Below, piece by piece: positions 31,826-39,717 of a DNA stretch of 64,000 nucleotides (within the stretch, counting starts at the first letter, position 1; each line of letters begins with the position of its first letter). The stretch is from NCBI GenBank assembly GCA_041167565.1, contig JBEEHU010000015.1, positions 1-64,000 of the forward strand, in the 5' to 3' direction. A program made the position numbers and the translations under genes. The DNA is from AV80 sp041167565 (GTDB lineage Bacteria > Verrucomicrobiota > Verrucomicrobiia > Chthoniobacterales > UBA10450). The notes under the pieces are model-generated. The model was not told the DNA's origin and made no database searches. It saw only the letters and a list, made by a program, of their open reading frames with translations.

Positions 31826-34288
31826 CTATTTCGCCGCGATCCTGCGGCGAAATAAGGCCCGGACTTGTTTGCGATGATGAAATAAGACGGCGGCAAAAGC
31901 CAGGAATCCGGAAACGTAAGTGGCGGGTTCCGGCACGGCTGCCGGGACAACCTCATAAAAACCGCCGCCGAGATTGATTTCGACGGCGCCGACATAGCCC
32001 GTGAACCAGAAGCTGTTGAGATTGCCACTTTGGTTGGCATCAAAAATCAATTGATCGCCAAGATTGCCGCTCGACACACCAGCCGTGCCGGTCCAGTTGT
32101 CGATCGTGACGACGAACCCGCTTGGTATGAAGCTCGCAAATGTCAGAACGCCAACCGCCCCCGTTCCGAAATCGATATGCGAATTAGTAGCGCTGAGAGT
32201 AAGCGCGCCCATTCCGACCGCGTTCGTACCCCCTTCGCTGACGGTTCCCCGGTTGAACGTGCCGCCGTGGAGCATAATCGTCGCGGCATCATTAATCTGA
32301 TTGTTAGCCGTAGAGAGAAGCAGCGTTCCGCCGGCATTAACCGTAATGCTGCTGGTAGATCCAAGCGCGTTTCCGGAGGCCGAGCCGGCCGTCAGGGTAC
32401 CTCCGTCAATCGTCGTCCCGCCACTGAAGGTATTCGCGCCAGTGAGCGTGAGCGTTCCGGCGCCGGTTTTTTGCAGCGCTCCCGTACCGCTGGTTACGCC
32501 GCTTGCACTGATGTTACTCGGGCCGCCGAAGGTAGCGGTGAAACCGCCGTTCACCGTTCCACCGGTCAAGGTCAACGTGCCGGCATCCGAGTAAATCGTG
32601 CTGGCTGAGGCGAGCGTAATGGTGCCGCCGAAGCTGTTGGTACCGCTGATATTTCGGAAGGCGCCGGTGTTGCTGATTCCGCTCCCACTGAGAGCCAAAG
32701 GTTCGTTGCCAACGTTGATGCCGCCTTGAATCTGCAGAGCTGCGCCGGAAGCGACGGTTGTTCCGGCCCCGGTCGTTCCGAGCGCGGAAGCGTGTTGGAT
32801 ATTCAAAACACCCGCGCTAATTGTCGTTACTCCAGAATAAGTATTCGCGCCCGAAAAGACGAATTCGCCCGCGCCTGTTTTGGTGACGGTGGTTCCAGCC
32901 GCGAATTCCGAGATCGGGCCGGAGATTATCAGGTCGATGCCGCTGGGCGTCGTACCGCTCGCGATATTAAAAGTCTGGTTGCCATAGAGCACGTAATTAC
33001 CTGCCATGGTCGAGGAGACGGCGTTCGCGTTACTGGTGATCGTTCCACCGAGATACAACAAACCGGTGCCAGTGGTTAAACTCGCGCCGCTCAGAGTCAA
33101 AGTTCCGACGTATTCATTAAAGTTATTAAGATTGAGCTGCCCAAGGGAGTTGATCGTCGCGGCCGCGCCATAAAGCTGATAGGCGGCGTTGAGCTGCACG
33201 GTAGCCGAGCTTCCTCCACCGCCGATGGTAATCGCGGGAGCGAGGACTAGGCCGGGCTTCGCCAGGATAAGCGTTCCTTGGCTGACAGTCGTGGCGCCAG
33301 TGTAGGTGTTTGAAGCGGCGCCGCTCAAGGTCAACGTGCCGGCGCCACTCTTGGTCAATCCGCCCGTTCCGCTGATCACGCTGGTCACGGTTCCATTTCC
33401 TGCGCCCATCTCGGTCAGGAGGAACCCGCCGTTATTGATCGCGCCGCTCAGCGTCAGCGTGCCGGAATCAGAACTGATCGTGCTGGCCGAACCCAGGGTA
33501 ATCGCGCCGGCAAAGCTGTTATTACCACTGATGTTTCGGAAGGCGCCGTCGCTGGCGATCCCGGAACCGTTCAAGGCGAGCGCCTCTGTTCCAACCACAA
33601 TCCCGCCTTGGATCTGCAACGCTGCTCCGTTCGCGACAGTTGTTCCAGACGCAGTCGAACCCAGGGCCGTCGCACTCCGGATATTGAGGACACCGCCGCT
33701 CACGGTAGTCGCCCCGCCGTAGTTGCTTGCCCCCGTGAGCGAGAACGTACTCGTGCCGGTCTTGGTAATGGCATAATCGCGGTTACCGGTGCCAGCGTTG
33801 ATCGAACCGCTCAGGGTAACCACGCCGGACCCGCCTCCAGTCAGACTGAGCGTGACCGTAGAATTGGTGTTGGCGGCGATATTATTCGCGATGTTTTGCG
33901 CGCTCGACGAATTCTGGGTGATCGTATTGGCGGCGCCAGTAAAGGCTAAATCGCCGCCCCCAAGGAAGAAGCTTCCCGCTGCGTTGTCGAAGAAAAGGTT
34001 ATTGAGTTGGAACGGGGTGGCAATGTTCTGGTTGAGCGCAACGAGGAGTGTGCCGGTGTTGTTCGAGCCGGCAAAGTGCAGGTCGGTCGTGTTGGCGCTG
34101 GGGGGAGCAATTGCCAAACTCCAGTTGGTCGCGGTGCTCCAGTTCGCGTTCCCTCCGTTGCCGGTCCAGGTGAAGCTACCCGCCCGGGCTGTGCTTCCGG
34201 TTGCAAAACAGATCAGGGCGCAAAGAAGGAGCGCTGCGCCGGTGGGCACAAACGCAAAGCCAGTCCCAGATGGCTTGCCAGAGAGCAT
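31826..34288 (-). CDS. PEP-CTERM protein with autotransporter-associated strand repeats
   Basis: The 820-residue protein has a signal peptide (LLLCALICFATGSTARA), GSFTWTGNGGNANWSTATNW as the first repeat, many Gly/Thr-rich strands (LTLSGA.NTYTGATTVS type) and a C-terminal sorting signal VPEPATYVSGFLAFAAVLF followed by HHRKQ and a basic end. PEP-CTERM proteins are cleaved by an exosortase and exported with exopolysaccharide, which suits the EPS locus downstream. Two ~92-residue blocks starting GGVLNI and AGVLNI are close internal duplicates. Confidence 0.88.
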   Translation of the reverse strand: MLSGKPSGTGFAFVPTGAALLLCALICFATGSTARAGSFTWTGNGGNANWSTATNWSLAIAPPSANTTDLHFAGSNNTGTLLVALNQNIATPFQLNNLFFDNAAGSFFLGGGDLAFTGAANTITQNSSSAQNIANNIAANTNSTVTLSLTGGGSGVVTLSGSINAGTGNRDYAITKTGTSTFSLTGASNYGGATTVSGGVLNIRSATALGSTASGTTVANGAALQIQGGIVVGTEALALNGSGIASDGAFRNISGNNSFAGAITLGSASTISSDSGTLTLSGAINNGGFLLTEMGAGNGTVTSVISGTGGLTKSGAGTLTLSGAASNTYTGATTVSQGTLILAKPGLVLAPAITIGGGGSSATVQLNAAYQLYGAAATINSLGQLNLNNFNEYVGTLTLSGASLTTGTGLLYLGGTITSNANAVSSTMAGNYVLYGNQTFNIASGTTPSGIDLIISGPISEFAAGTTVTKTGAGEFVFSGANTYSGVTTISAGVLNIQHASALGTTGAGTTVASGAALQIQGGINVGNEPLALSGSGISNTGAFRNISGTNSFGGTITLASASTIYSDAGTLTLTGGTVNGGFTATFGGPSNISASGVTSGTGALQKTGAGTLTLTGANTFSGGTTIDGGTLTAGSASGNALGSTSSITVNAGGTLLLSTANNQINDAATIMLHGGTFNRGTVSEGGTNAVGMGALTLSATNSHIDFGTGAVGVLTFASFIPSGFVVTIDNWTGTAGVSSGNLGDQLIFDANQSGNLNSFWFTGYVGAVEINLGGGFYEVVPAAVPEPATYVSGFLAFAAVLFHHRKQVRALFRRRIAAK

Positions 34289-34401
34289 TACCGGCTCCCA
34301 GATAGCGGCTTCCGTGCCTTGTCCTACGTATTATCCCTAGTGAGCTCTCCGTAGTTGGCCCACGTAGCCAGGAAATGCGAAAGCAGACGATGGTCGACAA
34401 C

Positions 34402-35379
34402 CTACATTCCAGCGACCGCGTGGGGGATGTAGGGCTCTTCCAGCTTCGCCATCAAGTCGGGTGTGAGCTTCAACTCCGTTGCGCGAAGGGCGTCGTCGAG
34501 CTGCCCCGGCTTTGAGACCCCGATGATCGGCGCGACCACCCCCGGCTTATGCAAAAGCCAGGCAAGAGCGACCTGGGCCGGCGCAACCCCCAACTCCCCA
34601 GCAACCGCTTCGAGACGGTCGACCACCCGAGCGTCGGCCTCCCGAATTTGTTCGCCGTAGAGCTGATGGCTGTAGGTGTCGGTTGCCGCGCGCACCGTCT
34701 CGGCTCTTTGCTTTCCGGCGAGCAACCCGCGCGCAAGCGGACTCCACGGGAGCACCCCTATTTTTTCCTCCTGGCAAAGCGGCATCATTTCGCGTTCCTC
34801 TTCGCGATACATCAGGTTGTAATGGTTTTGCATCGTGACGAACCGGGTGCATCCGTGCGCCTCCGCGGTGTAGAGCATTTTCGCGAATTGCCAGGCGGAC
34901 ATCGATGAGGCGCCAAGGTAGCGCGCCTTTCCGGCCCGCACTACGTCGTGCAGCGCCTGGAGCGTTTCTTCGATCGGCGTCTCCGCGTCGAACCGGTGGA
35001 TTTGATACAGGTCCACGTAATCGGTGTCGAGCCTCCGCAAACTATCGTCGATCGCGTGCATGATGTGCTTGCGGGAAAGCCCGCGCTGGTTTGGATCGTC
35101 ACCGACCCGATAAAAAACCTTGGTCGCTATCACTATCCTGTCCCGTGTCGGACCGAGGTCTTTCAGGGCGCGCCCCAGCACTTCCTCGCTCGCGCCTAAC
35201 GAGTACATGTCGGCGGTATCGAAGAAATTGATGCCGGCTTCGAGCGCCTGCTTGATGAGCGGCCGGCTCGCCTCTTCATCGAGCACCCACGGGCGCCATT
35301 TGCTCGATCCATAGGTCATTGTGCCCAGACAAAGCCGCGAGACCTTCAGGCCGGTCGAACCAAGTTTCACATATTGCAT
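34402..35379 (-). CDS. Aldo/keto reductase
   Basis: The 325-residue enzyme is an NADPH-dependent oxidoreductase of the AKR superfamily. It starts MQYVKLGSTGLKVSRLCLGT and carries the catalytic tetrad in FFDTADMYSLG (Asp, Tyr), IATKVF (Lys) and YQIHRFD (His), plus ARYLGASSMS and PWSPLARGLLAGK. It resembles YajO-type AKRs. The substrate is unknown. Confidence 0.93.
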   Translation of the reverse strand: MQYVKLGSTGLKVSRLCLGTMTYGSSKWRPWVLDEEASRPLIKQALEAGINFFDTADMYSLGASEEVLGRALKDLGPTRDRIVIATKVFYRVGDDPNQRGLSRKHIMHAIDDSLRRLDTDYVDLYQIHRFDAETPIEETLQALHDVVRAGKARYLGASSMSAWQFAKMLYTAEAHGCTRFVTMQNHYNLMYREEEREMMPLCQEEKIGVLPWSPLARGLLAGKQRAETVRAATDTYSHQLYGEQIREADARVVDRLEAVAGELGVAPAQVALAWLLHKPGVVAPIIGVSKPGQLDDALRATELKLTPDLMAKLEEPYIPHAVAGM

Positions 35380-35446
35380 GGTGAAGCCAATAAAAACAGA
35401 GTTGCTGTCCGCCGCCTTCGCCCGCAGTTATTTGTCGGGCGGGAAG

Positions 35447-35635
35447 TCAGCGCCAGGGACGCGGACCGTTGGCAGCTACCGCCGGCTCAGGTGTCGGCGC
35501 GACGGGCCGCTTGTCGCGTGCCGGTCTCAACTCGACCGGGCTGGAACTCGTGCAGTCTTCGCACCAATGTCTTTGCGCGCTATCGAGGCGCTTGCGCGCC
35601 CCGCAATGGTCACAAACAAAAACTTCTTTTCTCAC
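35447..35635 (-). CDS. Small zinc-ribbon-like protein
   Basis: A 62-residue product from GTG 35635 (MRKEVFVCDHCGARKRL) with CxxC at residues 9-12 and a second CEDC about 13 residues further on, a likely zinc ribbon, followed by a Pro/Arg-rich tail. It is upstream of the aldo/keto reductase gene on the same strand. Because it is short and the tail is low complexity the call is tentative. Confidence 0.45.
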   Translation of the reverse strand: MRKEVFVCDHCGARKRLDSAQRHWCEDCTSSSPVELRPARDKRPVAPTPEPAVAANGPRPWR

Positions 35636-35771
35636 GCTGACTTAGTGTGTACGGCGGACGTGCCCCTTTGCCAAGCGTTGTTTTCGCGAGCCTCGAGGCC
35701 GTTAGCCCGGAAAACCTCCCGAAATGGATCGACCCCCCGGCCAAAAAATCCGTTCTCCGGGTGAAAAAAGC

Positions 35772-35799
35772 TTGCCAACGATGCGCCAGTTTCTACAAT
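35772..35799 (+). promoter_or_regulatory. Likely sigma-70-type promoter
   Basis: TTGCCA (35772-35777) and TACAAT (35794-35799) with 16-bp spacing, 25 bp before ATG 35825, with CGGAG as the ribosome binding site. Confidence 0.55.
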
Positions 35800-35824
35800 G
35801 CGCAGGAATTCGGAGCCTTTTCTC

Positions 35825-36127
35825 ATGAACCTAATGATTGCAGTGAAGCGCGCGGTTTTTGTTCTCCTAACACTCGGCGGCCTGGCCCTCTATGCGGTCG
35901 GCGCGAATGAAAAGCCGCCTTGCCCGCTTCCCGCGGAGGAGAGCACTTCCTCCTCCGATCCGGCGCAATCGCCCGAACATCCGCAGTGCTTGGAGAAGGT
36001 CTTCCATAATGGAATGAACATTTGTCTGCCGTGTCCCGCTGCCCAAGCGCATATCACCCAGCACGGCGACACGGATCTCGGTCCCTGCACTAAGCCGGGG
36101 AACGAAACCCCGCCGGGCCACAGCTAG
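35825..36127 (+). CDS. Small secreted cysteine-containing protein
   Basis: A 100-residue product from ATG 35825: a signal peptide (AVFVLLTLGGLALYAVGA) and a short mature part with five Cys (PPCPL, PQCLE, ICLPCP, GPCTK) and a His-rich middle. No family is recognised. It is preceded by a good promoter and followed by further exported proteins on the same strand. Confidence 0.55.
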   Translation: MNLMIAVKRAVFVLLTLGGLALYAVGANEKPPCPLPAEESTSSSDPAQSPEHPQCLEKVFHNGMNICLPCPAAQAHITQHGDTDLGPCTKPGNETPPGHS

Positions 36128-36230
36128 GCTCCCCACAAGACGGTTTCGCAGGAGGAGGCGGCGAATCCAATCTCTCCGCTTTGTTTTCATTTTCCTTTTC
36201 GCTGCGGCTGAAAGCGGCTGCTGGGAAGGA

Positions 36231-36881
36231 GTGACGCGCGAAACTCTCGCGACAGTGCTTTCCGTGGAAGGCGCTGCCACCGTTAGCCTTGATGGCGGCC
36301 AAATTTTCTCGCCGCTGCTGGCCGGTGCGCACCCGGGCAAACGCAATCTGATCCAAACGTCCGCTTCTTCCCGCGCTTCCATCGCCCTGCTCCCGAATAT
36401 CCTTTTGCAACTCGAACCGGACACGCGGCTCGAAATTATGCGAATAGCCATGACAAAAGATGGCAACGAAACCGGCGACTCGATCCGGGGACGATATGCC
36501 GGTGTGAAACTGCTCAGTGGGCGCCTTGTCGCGTCGCACGTTTGGGGGGAAGCGAACGCGGACTTTACTATAGAGACTCCGAACGGCGGTCTGGTCGCCA
36601 AATCCAATTGTCTATTCTCCCTTCAGGTGGACGAACACGCCACTCGCCTGACCTGCGCGAGCGGAACGGTCGGTTTTGCCCCGCGCAAGGGCGGCGCGGT
36701 TGTAGCGATCGCGCCGGGATTCATTGGTGAATGGTCCGCGAATTCAACGAGCCTCATCCCGGGCGAAAGCGAAGCGCGCGGACAAAAAGATCTCGAGGAA
36801 GCGCTGGCCATAGAACAAAAATTGCGGGCCCTCAGCGCTCCGATCTCCCACGCGCCGCCCGCCTTGCAGAAGGCGAAGTAA
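36231..36881 (+). CDS. FecR-like exported protein, start uncertain
   Basis: From GTG 36231 the frame gives 216 residues with a FecR-like middle: GQIFSPLLAGAHPGKRN, LEPDTRLEIMR, VKLLSGRLVASH, FTIETPNGGLVAKSN and TCASGTVGFAPRKG. FecR-type domains sense or bind in the periplasm. The frame stays open upstream and there encodes a perfect lipoprotein-like signal (RFVFIFLFAAAESGC), but the only start codon in position is ATC (36165) 8 bp after AGGAGG. The real start may be ATC or a mutated/misread ATG. Confidence 0.65.
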   Translation: MTRETLATVLSVEGAATVSLDGGQIFSPLLAGAHPGKRNLIQTSASSRASIALLPNILLQLEPDTRLEIMRIAMTKDGNETGDSIRGRYAGVKLLSGRLVASHVWGEANADFTIETPNGGLVAKSNCLFSLQVDEHATRLTCASGTVGFAPRKGGAVVAIAPGFIGEWSANSTSLIPGESEARGQKDLEEALAIEQKLRALSAPISHAPPALQKAK

Positions 36882-36925
36882 CAAGAATTTTCAGCCGAGG
36901 CGCAGAATTAGCTTGGAGGAAAGAT

Positions 36926-37567
36926 GTGCAGATCTTTCCACAGTTCTCTGGCCGGACCGTCGCGCTGATTTTCTGCGTCTCGGCTTTTCTGGCGGTTTCC
37001 TCTTTTGCAACGCCAAGTGAAGAGATCGGGAGCGCCGTCGCGGCGGGCAGCTCCGGCGACGTTTCGCAAACACGCCCCCACCAGTTCTTGAGAGCCTTCA
37101 GCGCCATTGCGTTGCGGGTCCCGCAGCGCGATCTCCCGACTTACGTTACCGCCGCGATCGATCTGCGGCCTGACTTGTCCGGCAGAATCGTGGCCGTCGC
37201 CGTAAAAGCGGCCATCAAGGACTCGGAAACGCACCCAGGCGCCCTCTGCCGGATGATCGAGAGAATCGTCACGGCCGCGATCGCGGCGAATCCTCACGCG
37301 GCCGTTTCCATTGCCCAGGCAGCGGTGGCTGCATCTCCGGAAATGCGCACATGCGTGGTCGAGGCGGCGATTTCCGCAGCGCCCGGCCGGGCAGCGGCCA
37401 TTCAGAATGCCACCGAATTGCGCGGCGCCGCCTTTGGCTTTCTGTCGTTTTCCGAGAACCAGGAGACCGGATTTATTTTTAGCGTCGCAACCTTGAGCCC
37501 GGCGAACATTTCGGATCTTCGTGGCGACGAGACGGTCAACTCACCCGAGCAGCCGCCATCGCACTGA
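36926..37567 (+). CDS. Hypothetical exported protein, alanine-rich
   Basis: GTG 36926 was chosen because it follows GGAGGAAAG; the 213-residue product then starts with a signal peptide (VALIFCVSAFLAVSSFA). The mature part is Ala-rich and helical (VTAAIAANPHAAVSIAQAAV, PGRAAAIQNATEL). No family recognised. It lies 44 bp after the FecR-like gene and before the EPS export genes, so it may belong to that transcript. Confidence 0.55.
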   Translation: MQIFPQFSGRTVALIFCVSAFLAVSSFATPSEEIGSAVAAGSSGDVSQTRPHQFLRAFSAIALRVPQRDLPTYVTAAIDLRPDLSGRIVAVAVKAAIKDSETHPGALCRMIERIVTAAIAANPHAAVSIAQAAVAASPEMRTCVVEAAISAAPGRAAAIQNATELRGAAFGFLSFSENQETGFIFSVATLSPANISDLRGDETVNSPEQPPSH

Positions 37568-37658
37568 CGCCTCGCGAACGCCCATTCGGCGCGGAGTCCA
37601 GCCGCCTGTTTCAGAGAAGGTTTGCATTTACTTCCCTTACGTCCAATTATCCGGCCCA

Positions 37659-39035
37659 ATGAAATCGACGAAGGTCATTTCCAACCCAAACCGCTCGCTC
37701 CGGGCGTTCGCTTTGGGAATATTCGCCCTCGCGATCTTTCCTTCCTTTTCCCTCTTCGCGCAGGAAACGCTTGTCGCGGTCGCCGAGACGGTCGAGCCCA
37801 CGCCGCTGATCGCGCCGGAGCAATCGATCGACCTTTCCGCTGAGCTCAATCCTCCGCTCCCCGTCGCCACGGCCGATTCGGAAAATGACACCAGTCTGGC
37901 GCGCAACATTGATTCCGGAATCCCACGCCGCTTTCATTATTCGCTGAGTCTCAGCGTCCGCGGCGTCTACGACGACAACATAAATCTTTCCCACGACGCC
38001 CGCGTCGCGGATTTCTATTCCACGATCGAGCCGGCGATCATGCTCGGTTTTGGCGACATCGATGCACGGGTGGAAAATTATATCCGGCTCGATTATCTGC
38101 CGGCCGTCTTCCTCTTCGCGGATCATTCTGAGAACAATTCCGTCCAGCACGTCGTCCGCGCGGAAGGCCAATATCGAATCAACCGTCTCACCTTAAACCT
38201 GAGCCAGATGGTCCAGATCATGGACGGCGTGGACGTGCAAACGCAGAACACCGCCGGCAGCCTCGATCAACAGGTCAACCTCGATGTCGCCGGCCGGACG
38301 CGTTTCAACATTTATACGACGCATCTCAACGCCGCCTATTATCTAACCGGCAAGACCTTCGTTTCGAGCGGGGCTGATTATACGGCGACCCATTATTCGC
38401 AACTCATCAGCTCCGAAGTGTTTTCCGCGAACCTTTTCCTCAATTACAACTACAGCCCGAAAATGATCGTCGGCGTCGGCGGCACCTTTGGCGACAACCG
38501 CGTGGACGCGCCCAATCCGGACCAGACCTTTGAGCAGGTCAACGTCCGTCTCTCCTATCAAGCCACGGGCAAAATCGATTTCGTCGCTTCCGGCGGTTGC
38601 GAATTCCGTCACTTCGAAGGCGACCTGCGCGACCAGTATGTCTCGCCTGTTTTCGAAATCGGTTTCCATTACGAGCCTTTCGACGGCACCAAGATCTCGC
38701 TCACCGCCAATCGCCGGACACTTAACTCCGCCGTCCTCAGCAGCCAGGATTACGCGGTGACAAATTTCAGCGCGGGCATTCAGCAACGCCTGCTCAATCG
38801 CTTTTATCTTGGCGTCAACGCGGGCTACGAGAATTCGGATTACTTCAGCACGATTTCTAATGCCGGATCGACGCGGCAGGACGATTACTTTTTTGTTCAA
38901 CCTTCGATCGCCGTCAGGCTGACTAGATTCTCGAGCGTGGGCGCGTATTATCTCTACCGGGCCAACAGCAGCTCATTCGATGCATTTAGTTTCCATGACA
39001 ATCAGGTTGGCCTGCGCGCTTCGCTCAAGTTTTAA
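37659..39035 (+). CDS. Outer-membrane beta-barrel protein of the EPS locus
   Basis: From ATG 37659 the 458-residue product has a signal peptide (ALGIFALAIFPSFSLFAQ) and many amphipathic strands (HYSLSLSVRGVYDDNINLSH, RVENYIRLDYLPAVF, TKISLTANRR) ending in a C-terminal strand GLRASLKF with a terminal Phe, typical of barrels. It resembles outer-membrane proteins found beside wza in Verrucomicrobiota. It probably forms or assists the export channel. It overlaps the next gene by 41 bp. Confidence 0.8.
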   Translation: MKSTKVISNPNRSLRAFALGIFALAIFPSFSLFAQETLVAVAETVEPTPLIAPEQSIDLSAELNPPLPVATADSENDTSLARNIDSGIPRRFHYSLSLSVRGVYDDNINLSHDARVADFYSTIEPAIMLGFGDIDARVENYIRLDYLPAVFLFADHSENNSVQHVVRAEGQYRINRLTLNLSQMVQIMDGVDVQTQNTAGSLDQQVNLDVAGRTRFNIYTTHLNAAYYLTGKTFVSSGADYTATHYSQLISSEVFSANLFLNYNYSPKMIVGVGGTFGDNRVDAPNPDQTFEQVNVRLSYQATGKIDFVASGGCEFRHFEGDLRDQYVSPVFEIGFHYEPFDGTKISLTANRRTLNSAVLSSQDYAVTNFSAGIQQRLLNRFYLGVNAGYENSDYFSTISNAGSTRQDDYFFVQPSIAVRLTRFSSVGAYYLYRANSSSFDAFSFHDNQVGLRASLKF

Positions 39036-39708
39036 GCGCTCTTTCTGCGCTGGCCTGATCGCTCTCGCCCTGGCGCCGCTGACTCTTTTCGCCCAAACGC
39101 CCAGCGCCCCGCCCGATTCCGCCCGAACCCTTCTCGCGCCCCCGCCCTCGGTCGCTCCGCAAAGTACGACTGCAACCAACGCGGTATCCGCGCCGTCCGG
39201 TTACGTCTTAAGCGCGAACGACCAGGTCGCGGTCGAGGTCTTCGGCGAGGACGATCTGCGGACAAATGGACGCCTCAATGCCGAAGGTAATTTGAGCCTG
39301 CCATTGCTCGGCTCAGTGCACCTCGCGGGATTAAACCTCACGCAGGCCACTTCGCGCGTGACGGAGCTTTACGCGCGCGATTATCTCGTCAATCCGAAGG
39401 TCAACGTAATGCTCGTAAGCTACGCCAAGCGGCGCTTCACGATCCTTGGCCAGGTTAACCGGCCGGGAAGCTTCGAAATGCCGGACGGCAGCCCGATGGG
39501 GATCGATCTTCTGGAAGCCGTCGCAATGGCTGGCGGCTACACTCGCATCGCCGCGCCGGAGCGAATCACGGTGCGCCGACGCGGAGCGAACGGCGATGAA
39601 ATTTTAAAGATCGATGGGAAGCGGCTCGCGCGCGGGGCCAGTGGCGCAAACAGCAGTTTCAAGGTGCAGCCGGGCGATACGATCACCGTCGGCGAAAGTA
39701 TTTTTTAG
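38995..39708 (+). CDS. Polysaccharide export protein (Wza-like)
   Basis: The 237-residue product has a signal peptide (GLIALALAPLTLFAQ), then the Poly_export domain (YVLSANDQVAVEVFGEDDLR, LSLPLLGSVHLAGLNL) and a SLBB domain (RRFTILGQVNRPGSFEMPDG, IDLLEAVAMAGGYTRIA). It should form the periplasmic/outer-membrane part of the EPS exporter together with the Wzc-like protein. ATG 38995 is one of two possible starts (38980 the other). Confidence 0.9.
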   Translation: MTIRLACALRSSFKRSFCAGLIALALAPLTLFAQTPSAPPDSARTLLAPPPSVAPQSTTATNAVSAPSGYVLSANDQVAVEVFGEDDLRTNGRLNAEGNLSLPLLGSVHLAGLNLTQATSRVTELYARDYLVNPKVNVMLVSYAKRRFTILGQVNRPGSFEMPDGSPMGIDLLEAVAMAGGYTRIAAPERITVRRRGANGDEILKIDGKRLARGASGANSSFKVQPGDTITVGESIF

Positions 39709-39717
39709 CGTCCGCTC

